This document shows, one piece after another, positions 1 through 9,754 of a DNA stretch of 64,000 nt. The position numbers and the translations under genes were made by a program. Source of the stretch: Atrichornis clamosus (lineage: Eukaryota > Chordata > Aves > Passeriformes > Menuridae); the NCBI GenBank assembly GCA_013400975.1, contig WBMZ01006340.1, positions 124,001-188,000 of the forward strand. Direction: 5' to 3'. Positions within the stretch are counted from its first letter, which is position 1; each line of letters begins with the position of its first letter. The notes under the pieces were generated by a model, which was not told the DNA's origin, did not search any database, and worked only from the letters and a program-made list of their open reading frames with translations.

Positions 1-1779
1 TGCCAGCGCGTGTCCCATCTCTCCCAGATCCCAGGGCCTTCCCCACACAGGCAGCAAGGCTGCCCTGGGGGTTCTGCTCTTCCCAAGGCTAGGAAGAGCT
101 GCAAAGGCTCAGAAGAAAGAAGAAAAAAAAAACAAACCGTGTTCCAGGAGCTCCCAGCCACCTCTCATCTCTCCCTTTTCACTGGTTCTCCATGGAGCTG
201 ATCCCTCTCAGCTGCTCAGTTCATCAGGAGCTAATGTTTTAACAGGAAAAATGTGTGTTCAGAGCAAGCCTTCAGCGGATTCGGGTGATGGATCAGGAGC
301 ACCTCTGCCTGCAGGAGTGCACCCCCAATAACCTCCCAATTGGGTTCAGCTGCGTTTGCTGACCCTCAGCTCAGAAATTTCGGTGCCAGGGGAAAAGATG
401 GGATAGGGAGGAGGAGGACTAAATCCAGAACCACACCAGAGAAGGACAAAGCACTGCCACCATACCTCTTTTCCCAGGATCTCCAGGCTGGCACCCTGGC
501 CCAGGAGGCCACATCCCCACCCCAGCCAGCACATCTGGGCTCCCTCCTGCCAGAATGGGCTCCTTGTTCTGGGGCACGGGAGCAGGGAGAAGGGGCTCTC
601 AACGTCTGCTCTTCAAAGTGCTTCTCTCGGTGCAGGTGAAGCTGTGCTGGGCAGGTGGCCAAGGGCAGCCTGGAGGGACCCTCCTCATTCCCTGCCCCAA
701 CAGCTCCTCACGTCACTGCTGGAGAGCAGGAGAGCTGCTCCCCCAGAAGGGGTTCAAAGCTCCCGGCAGCCTGATGATCAGGGTGCTCTTTAAAAATGCA
801 ACACTGCCCTAAAATCAAGCAGGGCTTCGCTCTGGAGTTTGCTCTCCTCACTCCAAAAGCTCTGAGCACGATGCTGCAGGAAGCTCCTGGGTAAGCTGTG
901 TCCCTTCCCCTGGAGCTGTTCCATTGGACATAAATCCCCTTAAACCCTCAGGGGGGTTATCAAAGCGAGCAGTTTCAGCTTCACCCCTGCAGCAGGACAC
1001 CCCCATCGCTGTTTGGTTAAACATCAAACCAAATCAGGTCAGGGAGAGGCTTAAAACAGGACAAGATGTTCTTCTCTTGTTCCTCCAAGACACAAACCCC
1101 TCAGCTCTCCATCCTGGTTACCCAAACCAGGAATTCATCTCCAAGCTGATGCCCAGAGTGGGGAAAGGTTGTTCTGCTCCACCCTTTCTCCCAGCCCGGA
1201 TTCAGCTGGAAGGTGCATCCTGCAGATGGACACTGCAGCACACAAATGCACCGCTCCAACAGCTTCCCAGCTGCAGACTGGTGCCTGAACACCTGCCCTG
1301 GGATCGCTGATATCCCAGGGAAATGAGGTGGGCATTAGCACAGCACGGAGGCATCTTCCCACCTGAGGTGTGGCAGGTGAGCGTGTCCGCACTGGGAGTG
1401 CTGCTTTCGGACAGGTGTGTCCTGGGAAAGGCACATCCCCTGTTTTCCTGCCTGTCGGAAGCTCTGCCAAGTGCAGGCTGTGCTGCTGCCCATAACAACC
1501 CTGCTGCCCTTGGCAGCCCAGTTCCCTCTGCTGCATGCACAGCTCCCCAGGGTGTGTTTTATACACCCTCAGTGCCTCTGCAGGAGCTCGGGAGTCTGTT
1601 AAGGCCGCAATTAAACTGTCAAACTCACGTATTTTTCACATTATGGAACCACTCTTGAATTCCTGATGGCAATGGGTAGGAGCAGCAGGGCTGCTGGGAG
1701 AGGTAATGTTTCCTGTAAGGCCCTCTGGGAAAACAGAGCAGCTTTCAGGAATTCATTTGCCATGTAGTGATTGCTTTAA

Positions 1780-1817
<38 letters not shown>

Positions 1818-2097
1818 CAAATTTCTGTGTGTTTTCTTGCAGTGATATAATTTGTTCTACCAGGGGGTTACCCCTCCCAAAACAGCTGCTCCCCCTCATG
1901 CTGCTCAAACAGCCCCCACTGCCCAGCTCCGGCCCTGGAAATTCCTGCTTTCAGCTCAGGAGGTTGCCAGGCTCAGGTTTTACATTTCAGACAAAACAGG
2001 AAACATCAAATAAAAATTCCTCAAAGCTCATCCCCTTTCCAGGTCACTTTGCATCCCATCACTGCCCCAAGAGATGCTCCCCCCAGAGAATATTTGG
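1..2097. other. Unique non-coding DNA
   Basis: No gene or recognisable transposon was seen in this stretch. The open frames are short, overlap on both strands and resemble no family I know. The only simple-sequence feature is the long A-tract near 1.8 kb, listed separately. GC is moderate and CpG is sparse, as expected for avian intergenic or intronic DNA. Confidence 0.6.
1783..1815 (+). repeat. Homopolymer A tract, 33 A
   Basis: This is an uninterrupted run of 33 adenines, the longest homopolymer in the window. CR1 elements do not end in poly(A), so it is not a CR1 tail. It could be a slippage-grown microsatellite or the tail of a retrocopy whose body I cannot recognise. No AATAAA signal lies just upstream. 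Confidence 0.95.
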
Positions 2098-2427
2098 GAC
2101 TTATTCCATAGAATCTCTAAGGTTGGAAAAGCCCTCTAAGACCAAGTCCTGTTGCCACAGCACTGCCAAGGCCACCACTAACCCACATCCCCAAGTGCCA
2201 CACGCATGTGGTTTTTAATCCCTCCAAGGATGAAGATTCCACCATGGCTCTGGGCAGCTGTGCCAGGGCTGGACAACCCTTCCTGTGAAGACTTTTCCTG
2301 CTATCCAACCTCAACCTCCCCTGGTGCAACCTGAGGCCATTTCCTCTCATCCTGTCACTCATCTGGGAGAAAAAACCAACCCCCACCTCGCTCCCAGCTC
2401 CTTTCAGGGAGAGTTGGAGAGAGATCC
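2098..2427 (-). mobile_element. CR1 LINE 3' fragment, older subfamily
   Basis: Read on the plus strand it begins with the antisense CR1 tail (CATAGAATCTCTAAGGTTGG) and runs through the reverse complement of the 3' UTR and the end of the reverse-transcriptase ORF. Recognisable blocks include CTCCAAGGATG, TGGGCAGCTGTGCCAGGGCT, CTATCCAACCTCAACCTCC and CCACCTCGCTCCCAGCTCC. The last of these is typical of older avian CR1 groups rather than the CATGGGCAGGGACA group that dominates the window. The copy is 5'-truncated and degenerate, so it has no coding capacity. It lies in reverse orientation. Confidence 0.88.
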
Positions 2428-3020
2428 CACCTATTGTTGGCCATGCACAGGTGGCTTTGTTCCCTGAGGAAGGAGCTGGGGATTGGAATGGCTGCAAGGG
2501 CTGCTGCCCACACAGGGGACAGCCCATCTGTCCCTGCCCCGTGCCAGGGCTCGGCCCATCCAGCACATCCCAGCCTCTCCCAGGGAGGACAGACTCGGGA
2601 AGGCAGCGGGGTCACCCCTGGGGCTGTGCAGCTCCTGCTGGGATTTCCCAGCTTGGCTCCCAGAGGGGCAGGGGCAGAGCTGGACTCCAGATGGCTGCAA
2701 CTGGGCCAGGGTGTCCACACTGCCAGGCCTGCAGCAAAAACCCTCTCTGGGATTAGGGATCAAAGGCAGGAAGGGAATTTAGCAAGCACAAAGGCTCCCA
2801 CTGACCCCTGCAGCTGCTTCCACGTGCAAAGACCCAGACCTGGCTCCCCTTTGAATCCTCCACTCCTGGGCAGAGCTGCAGCTCCTCGGAGCATCCCTGG
2901 GCAGAGGGAAGCTGGGGCCAGCTGGGCTGCTTCCCACAAACCTCCTGCTCCCCTCTTTCCTCATGTTCCCGTCACCAAGATGGGCAGCACCAGCCTGCAA
3001 ACCTCCAACCACGTGGGACA
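2428..3020. other. Unique GC-rich spacer between two CR1 copies
   Basis: No gene was recognised. Open frames on both strands run through here because stop codons are scarce in GC-rich DNA, and one of them simply continues into the neighbouring CR1 copy. Confidence 0.6.
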
Positions 3021-3350
3021 TGGAATCCTGGGATGGTTTGGGTTGGAAGGGACCTTAAAATTAAACTCATCCCACCCCCTGCCATGGGCAGGGACACCTC
3101 CCACTATCCCAGGGTGCTCCAAGCCCCGTCCAACCTGGCCTTGGACACTTCCAGGGATGGGGCAGCCACAGCTTCTCTGGGCACCCTGTGCCAGGGCCTC
3201 CCCACCCTCACAACCAGGAATTCCTTCCCAAAATCCCATCTAACCCTCAGGCAGTGGGAAGCCATTCCCCCTTGTCCTGTCCTTCCAGGCCCTCATCCCT
3301 CTCCAGCTCTCCTGGACCCCCTTTAGGCACTGGAGAAACGTCACAATGAG
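3021..3350 (-). mobile_element. CR1 LINE 3' fragment, passerine-type
   Basis: The antisense tail (GGTTTGGGTTGGAAGGGACC) is followed by TGCCATGGGCAGGGACAC, CTTCCAGGGATGGGGC, GCCACAGCTTCTCTGGG and CATTCCCCCTTGTCCTGTC. It ends near CCCTTTAGGCACTGGAG, inside the reverse-transcriptase end. It is close in sequence to the copies at 5.2, 37.1 and 60.5 kb, which suggests a comparatively young subfamily. It is 5'-truncated and non-coding. Confidence 0.95.
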
Positions 3351-4764
3351 CTGCACCAGGACATTCATTTTCAAGGTTGCCCAGAGCACAAGAAAGGAAA
3401 ATATTGATTGGAGCTGGCTGCAGATTTTCTGGAAGAACAGTTTTCTGACAGAAAATGACAATTTGATCATATCAAGACTTTCTGCTAGAAGGGGTCAAAC
3501 TTATAAAAACCTAATTTAGGAAAACAATCACAATCTGTCTGATTGGGTTAAACACATTTGTTCTTATTTTGAAAACATGTTCATTTTGATTTTATCAAGA
3601 TTCATGACAGAAATAATTCCTAAAATAAACAAAATTAAAATATTTTTACCCCCATCTAAACAAGCCATCCTCTTTGGAAAACTCATATTTCAGCTTTCCA
3701 AATACGGATTTTGACACTGAAAAATACTTTTGCAATGGTGGAAACACCAGGGTCTGCCCTGACTTTGAACTGGTGGGAGTACTTTATGGGATGAACTAAT
3801 TCTATAGAATATTTGTAATATTTGTTTTAATTTTTAAACTGACATCAACTGTAATCACAGTTCTTAATGAGAATGGGGGAGGCTGAAGAGAGCTTGGGTG
3901 TGCTTTTGTGGAAATATTATTTCATTTGGTAGTTTTTTGGGTTGGGTGGGGTTTTTTAAGTTATTGGCTACAAATCAAGGCAAGGTCCTGGTCCAGAAGA
4001 CTGAACAAAATCCCCGTGTCTCCAGCTGACCCAACTGGGGTGCAAAGTGTGACCTGTCCCCATGGATGGGTGAGATCCATGACTTTTCAGGGCTGGAACA
4101 TCCCATGGAAGCACTGGGGGCTTGGTCTTGCAGATCATGATAAAAGTAGAGCAAAAACCTGCAGTGTGAACAGCAACTAAAGCCAGGCAAAAAATCTGAG
4201 CTCCAGAGTCACAACAGTGTTTATGTTTCTAACTCCTACTGATTTCAAAGTATCCAGGAACCAGGTCTTTCATGGATCCAGGCTGGAGATATTATTTCTC
4301 TGTTCTTTTCCCTGGTTTTCACTCTATTTCTCCTCTCTCCTGTCATCACACACTTGATTTCATTCACCATCGCCTTTGCCTTGTTCCCCCTGGTACTCTT
4401 GAAAGCATTTCACTTCATTTCCTTTTTTCAGACATTAAAAGCATTTATTTGGAATTCTGGTGCCTTCAGCACGTGAAATGAGCCTCAGCTGCACTTAAAA
4501 AACCCCAGCCTGATCTCATTACACGCCTGTTCTTCATATGGAATTAAGAGAAAGAGGGAAGCAGCTGCCTTTCAAATCCCACCCTGCATTAACCACGCTC
4601 CAAGTTCAAAAGCTGAATGCAGAGGACACAGCTCCAGGTCCAAACCCTGCTGCTCCCACTGCATCCCTGCTGCTTCCCAGATTCCAAGGTGGACAGGAGT
4701 GGTGGAGCCTGCACTGGATTTTTTTCCAGCACTGGATTTTTAAGAGTGTGGTGTGACTGGCAGA
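3351..4764. other. Unique AT-richer DNA
   Basis: No gene or classifiable repeat was seen. The part from about 3.5 to 3.9 kb is notably AT-rich (many AAAAT and TTTTA runs) and CpG-poor. Nothing in it resembles an exon with splice sites. Confidence 0.6.
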
Positions 4765-5022
4765 AAATCATGGAATCGCTGAATATCCTGAGGTGAAAGG
4801 GACCACATGGATCATCCAGTCCAGCTCCCGGCCCTGCACAGACACCCCAACAATCCCACCCTGTGCATCCCTGGGAGCGCTGTCCAAAGGCTCCTGGAGC
4901 TCTGGCAGCCTTGGGGCCGTGCCCATTCCCTGGGGAGCCTGGTCAGTGCCCAGCACCCTCTGGGGGAAGAACCTTTCCCTGATCTCCAGCCTGACCCTCC
5001 CTGGCACAGTCTCAGGCCACGT
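4765..5022 (-). mobile_element. CR1 LINE 3' fragment sharing a 129-bp tract with the copy at 5.9 kb
   Basis: The antisense tail AATCATGGAATCGCTGAATA is followed by GATCATCCAGTCCAGCTCC, CTGCACAGACACCCCAACAA and CCCTCTGGGGGAAGAACC. This is a different CR1 subfamily from the copy at 3.0 kb. Positions 4881-5009 are the exact reverse complement of 5913-6041 in the plus-strand CR1 downstream, although the flanking CR1 sequence of the two copies differs. The element is 5'-truncated. Confidence 0.9.
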
Positions 5023-5229
5023 TCAGGATGTTTGTTGTGCAGGCTGGGCTGAGCTGCTGAGGCTGCCTGGGTACGGGGGGCTGTGTTGTGCCAAGTGCTG
5101 CAGACCCAGCTGTGCTGATCCGGGAAGGTTGGCATGAGAAGTTACTGCCCTCAGCTGCAGGATCATATTCCCCCCTAGGAGCTGATGTTCGGGAAAATCA
5201 TGGGAAAATGCTCCCCCTCTTTAAAGGGG

Positions 5230-5420
5230 AATCATAGAATGGTTTGGGCTGGAAGGGATTTAAAGCTCATCTCATCCCACCCCCTGCCATGGGCAGGGAC
5301 ACCTTCCACTATCCCAGGGTGCTCCAAGCCCTGTCCAACCTGGCCCTGGACACTTCCAGGGATGGGGCAGCCACAGCTTCTCTGGGAACCTGTGCCAGGG
5401 CCTCCCCACCCTCACAGGGA
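5230..5420 (-). mobile_element. CR1 LINE 3' fragment, short
   Basis: The antisense tail AATCATAGAATGGTTTGGGC is followed by the TGCCATGGGCAGGGACAC and CTTCCAGGGATGGGGC blocks. It breaks off after CTCCCCACCCTCACAGGGA. About 190 bp remain. The sequence is nearly the same as the first two-thirds of the copies at 3.0 and 37.1 kb, so all belong to one recent subfamily. Confidence 0.95.
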
Positions 5421-5737
5421 ATGGAGGAAGGTGAAATAAGGTCACCCAAACCCAGATCCAAAGCTGGCTCCTGGCTGACTGCAGGCAAAGCAGAGCAGGT
5501 TTCAGGCTCAGTTCTGTCTCAACAGCACTTTGAGCTGAGCTGCCTTAAGAGGTGGGGTGGTGCCTCCAACTGGGACAGGAATTTCCTACCTTGTCCCAGA
5601 GAGATCTGCAATGATGTGTCTCTTCTGAGGAGATGAGGTGATGGCTCTGCTTTACCATCTAAAGGTGTGGGTGCACAGAGTCTCCTCTACTCTGGATGCC
5701 CCTGGCTCCACCTTTTTGAGATCTAAAGCTGATGGAG
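5421..5737. other. Short unique spacer
   Basis: Roughly 320 bp between two CR1 copies of opposite orientation. No gene, repeat or regulatory signature was recognised. Confidence 0.55.
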
Positions 5738-6157
5738 AGTTCAGAAGATGGGGAAGGGTCTGGAGGGGCCACACGAGGAGCAGCTGAGGGCACTGGGTTT
5801 GTTCAGCTGGAGCAGAGACTGAGCTCAGACCTCAGGGATCTGCAGCTCCTCCCGAGGGGCAGCTCCCATCTCTGCTCCCTGGGACAGGGACAGGACCCAG
5901 GAACGGCTGGAGCTGTGCCAGGGAGGGTCAGGCTGGAGATCAGGGAAAGGTTCTTCCCCCAGAGGGTGCTGGGCACTGACCAGGCTCCCCAGGGAATGGG
6001 CACGGCCCCAAGGCTGCCAGAGCTCCAGGAGCCTTTGGACAACGCTGCCAGGGGTGCACAGGGTGGGATTATTGGGGTGTCTGTGCAGGGACAGCAGCTG
6101 GACTGGATGATCCTGGTGGGTCTCTCCCAGCTCAGCACATTCCATGTTCCTGTGACT
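5738..6157 (+). mobile_element. CR1 LINE 3' fragment, sense orientation
   Basis: Sense CR1: GTTCAGCTGGAGCAGAGACT, then GGTTCTTCCCCCAGAGGG, then GCCAGAGCTCCAGGAGCC. It ends with GGACTGGATGATCCTGGTGG and a degenerate ATTCCATGTTCCTGTGAC tail. It belongs to the same subfamily as the reverse-orientation copy at 4765-5022 and shares the exact 129-bp tract 5913-6041 with it. At about 420 bp it is among the longer copies here. It has no intact reverse-transcriptase frame. Confidence 0.92.
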
Positions 6158-7887
6158 CAAACACCACAAGCAGTTTGTGATCTGGGCAGTGGAGCTGCCC
6201 CACACTAAACCCACAGAGCCCTCCTGGCTTTGTTCCCCAGTGCTGAGTGGCAGGATATGAGTAAGACCTGACTTAGCAGGGCTCCAGGGAAGCAGACAGC
6301 ACCTATGTTATCCATACAACCAACCCAGTCAGCTTTTCCCACGGGGATTGCTTAGCACTGGCATTTCCCTTGTGTGTGCACTAACACACAGAAGCTGCAC
6401 AGCCCCTTTGGCCCCTGCTTATCCCAGCAGCTTTACAAATTCATTGGGATGTAGGGCCTTTTTTAGCCTTCATCCTAAAGTGAAAAAGCACCTGACCAAA
6501 AGAAAACCACCCCCAAAATCATTAGACTGAGAACTATCAGTAGTGATTAACAGAGGAAAACAACAAACCAACTCCCAAAACACACGAGCTGGGAACAATA
6601 TAGGGGAGCTCCTTGAAAAGAAAGCTTTTCATCAGGCTCTGCGTGGCACCGAGCCATTCCTCTGATCCATCACTTCCCTTGTCTGACACACAAAACACGC
6701 CGGTGGAAGGTCTCTTTTCACCAACAACCAACAACTTTTATCACTAAAAATAAAGCAGGGTACTCTACTGTGAATCCAGGCTGCATAGAGAGCAGCAGGT
6801 GCTGCCAAGGCCTCGGGGTCAGCCCCACATCCCCCCAGGTGCCCATCCAGGCTGTGGTTTCACCAATCCCAGCACTCTGCATCCCTGCCGATGGATCGGG
6901 GTCAGCTCCTCTCCCCCAGCCAGGCAGACAACCTGCAGAGACATTAATTGCCTTGTCCATGGTCATGGAAAAAGCCACTGGGAATCTGAGAGGAAGAACC
7001 CAGGGACACCTGGTCCCTTTCCATGTGTTCTCCCACTGGCTCAGAGTGCCACATCCCTCCTGTCCCTCGGGGCTCCCCCTCTCCCTGGGAGGGGTTTGGG
7101 ACAGGAGCTCTGCTCTGCAAAGTGCTGAAGTGTGTGCTCAGAGCTGAGCTTGTGTCAAGGGCTCAACAGGGAGGTTCTGAAGGACTTTTCCAAAGCAACA
7201 GCTTCCAGAAGGACAAGGAGATGGAGGCTCATGCTGGCAGTGACCACTGGAGAGTGTGTGAGGTCTCACACTCCCTCAGAACAGCCAGGTTCTGCTCAGT
7301 TCCAGTGTCCCTCCTCTCCCTGGGTGCAGCTCCCGGGCTCCCCCCGAGCCTTCAAACCAGGCAGAGACCGAAATCCCCCGGGCTGGATCCTGCACCCATC
7401 TCCAAGCTCCCTCTGCTGTTCCCAAGCGCGTGTTACATTCCCGGATCCCCCGGCCCTCCCTCTCCATCCCGCGGTGCGACCACGGCACGAACGGCGTCCT
7501 GCTCCCACCAAACCATCCCCAAGCAGCTCACAACCCACCCCACACTCGCGGCAGCCTCACCAATTCCCATCTGCTCTCAGAGGGAATGGAAGAACGCAGC
7601 TTAAAGACAAAGAGACGTTTCCCTTGGGTCGTTCGTCTCCTGAGTGGGTTGGAACTGCGTCTCCATATGGGAAGTGGCACAAAAGGAAGCCACAGGTTCC
7701 CGTTATGGAGGGGCCTGAAGACAGCACACGGCTTCCCCCGGCTCCACAGGCTCCACCAGCGCCCGCCTCAACTGGTGAATGATTCATCTCCATCTCCGGA
7801 GGATTTTTCTGGTAACTGCTGCAGATCCACCTTGGGATGACTGAGCAAAACCAGCAGAAAAACCAATCCCGTCGCTTCTATTTTCTA

Positions 7888-7899
7888 CCCCCCCCCCCC
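7888..7899 (+). repeat. Homopolymer C tract, 12 C
   Basis: An uninterrupted run of 12 cytosines. It is a simple sequence with no associated gene. Confidence 0.9.
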
Positions 7900-7978
7900 A
7901 CTGAAAAGCCATAATTTCAGGATTGAGGTATCAGAATCACAGCTGAGGACGAGCTGGCTCCTTACGCAGAGATTTCAA

Positions 7979-7997
7979 TTTTTTTATTTTTTTTTTC
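7979..7997 (+). repeat. T-rich tract (T7 A T11)
   Basis: Low-complexity thymine run interrupted once by A. On the other strand it would be an A-tract. No retrocopy body is recognisable beside it. Confidence 0.9.
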
Positions 7998-8816
7998 AAA
8001 ACCTGTTTTCAGCTGACAACGTTAAAGCTGCCACCCATAGATTTATTGGGGGAATTTATGAGGCAGCGAGGAAAGCCACCAAAAAAGGAGGAAGCAGAAT
8101 CAATTCCAAATCTGGGGACAAGAAACATGTTTCAGTGGGATTGAAAGGTGTTAAAGTCAGTAAGCCAGAGAGAAAGCAGCACAAAATAAATATATATACC
8201 CTCTAATCCCTAAATACTCTGTCTGGAGGACACGGAGAACTGTGCTGCAAACTAAAAGCAATAACTCCTAAAGGGCAGCCAGACTCGCTTCCCAGACAGA
8301 TAAGAAATAAGGATGAGAGCAAGAAAGCAGCATGACAAGGTAAACAAATACAAAAACATGTGACATGGCATTTACAAGGGGAAAAAATAGGAATGGTTTT
8401 CCTTGACTGGAACTTTATTGACAATTGACCCAAATAAGGGAGGCTGCTCTGCCAGTCCCTGGGTTTGGCTGATTCCCAGCACCACGCTCCAGTGTCCAGC
8501 AACATTCCCACACCTGGAGAGCTGTCATGCCCTCAAATGGACCACACCAGCATTTGTGGTGCTTTTGCGTGCCCACCCCCACAGCAGGAATGATGAACAC
8601 ATCAAGTATCTCCATGTGTGAAGGGAAGGCCAGGGGTTGTCACCACCTCTGCCTGAACCCGCGCCCCTTTTTCCCAACAGGTGACTGTGGAGGGGACATC
8701 CCCCTGCAGTGGTGACCAGGGACACACTCACTCCTGTCCTCCCACAGCCCCGAGGGGCAAAGCTCTGCCTCCAGGCGAGTCACAGATCCATGACACAGAG
8801 AAAAGAGAGGAATAAT

Positions 8817-8962
8817 AGAATCACAGGATGGTTTGGGGTGGAAGGGACCTTAAATCCCATCTCGTTCCACCTCCTTCCATGGGCTGAGACACCTTTCACT
8901 AGACCAGGTTGCTCAGAACTCCATCAACCCAGCCTTGAGCACTTCCAAGGATGGGCAGGAAC
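8817..8962 (-). mobile_element. CR1 LINE 3' fragment, diverged
   Basis: The antisense tail GAATCACAGGATGGTTTGGG is followed by GGAAGGGACC, a mutated CATGGGCTGAGACACC block, CACTAGACCAGGTTGCTCAG and CACTTCCAAGGATGGGCAGG. It differs from consensus more than the copies at 3.0 and 5.2 kb, so it is probably older. It stops after about 145 bp. Confidence 0.88.
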
Positions 8963-9020
8963 AAAGCTCCAAAATTGGTTTTAATCTGAGAGGCACATTT
9001 CCAGTTCATCAGGTTTTTAA

Positions 9021-9066
9021 ATGTGTGTGTGCAGAGATATATATATAAGTACATATATATATATAT
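9021..9066 (+). repeat. TG/TA microsatellite
   Basis: Short (TG)n, then GCAGAG, then (AT)n interrupted by AAGTAC, then a second (AT)n. The alternating tract can form cruciform or unwound DNA. It is likely polymorphic in length. Confidence 0.9.
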
Positions 9067-9724
9067 CACAGACATACCATTTTTTACATCAGCCCCTTGC
9101 ATTCAGCTCCTGGGGAAAACAGAAGCAGTTTATTATTTTTATTTCTCCCTCCAGCACACGCAGGAAGCTCAGCAAGAACCGAGCTCCACACAGGCAGCGC
9201 TCTGTCTGCAAAGGCCTCCTCCTCCCTGAAACCCATTTAGAAATTCCTAAAAGAGAATCATTGACTAAAGAAAACAGAAATTTGAGGTCACGATTGTCAG
9301 AAAGGCAGTGGAGGGCCCGGGCAGATTCTGCTGGAGAATGGTGGGGAGACACAAGGATGGAGCAAACTGAGCCCCCAGGCTCACATTATCAGGGAAACCG
9401 GGGCAGCCTGGCTTCCATAATCCAAACCTTTTCCCTCTGAGGACAGAGCACTGACAGGAGAGGCTGGCAGGAGGCAGAGTTGGGGCCAAGTGAGAACTAA
9501 GAACCAGAACACCTGGCTGCAGAAATGGTCTAAAGCATCCCAAAATAATTAGCTCCTCTGCATACTTGGTTTATCCCTTTCAGCAGGAATGACTGAAAAT
9601 GAATTGGTGTTTAACCAGCAACTTGGAGGCTTTCACACAGCAATATTTTCAAGCTGGGAAGAGGGAAGGGGGGGTGTAGCTCTAAATTTCCACCAAGTTC
9701 TCAGGGGCTGGATTAACAGAGCAG

Positions 9725-9754
9725 TAAAAATAAAATAAATTAAAAAAAAAAAAA
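9725..9754 (+). repeat. A-rich tract ending in A13
   Basis: TAAAA-type repeats lead into 13 adenines. This is low-complexity sequence. No transposon body was recognised upstream. Confidence 0.85.

Larger units (their letters stand above)
6158..8816. other. Unique DNA with a small CpG cluster
   Basis: No gene was recognised. The section around 7420-7560 is CpG-enriched (CGCG, CCCGCGG, ACGGCG) but only about 150 bp long. A C12 run lies at 7888-7899 and a T-rich run at 7979-7997. From 7.9 to 8.5 kb the DNA is AT-rich and featureless. Confidence 0.55.

Noticed and set aside
1706..2218. Open frame with a poly-lysine run
   Set aside because: The lysines come from the 33-A tract, and the frame then runs into a CR1 fragment.
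2434..3243. Open frame of 269 codons on the plus strand
   Set aside because: It crosses straight into the reverse-orientation CR1 copy at 3021-3350, shares the interval with open frames on both strands, and has no recognisable domain. It reflects low stop density in GC-rich and CR1 DNA.
5732..6208. Possible conserved protein, because similar peptides recur at about 4.8-5.0 kb on the opposite strand
   Set aside because: The recurrence is explained by two CR1 copies of one subfamily lying in opposite orientation.
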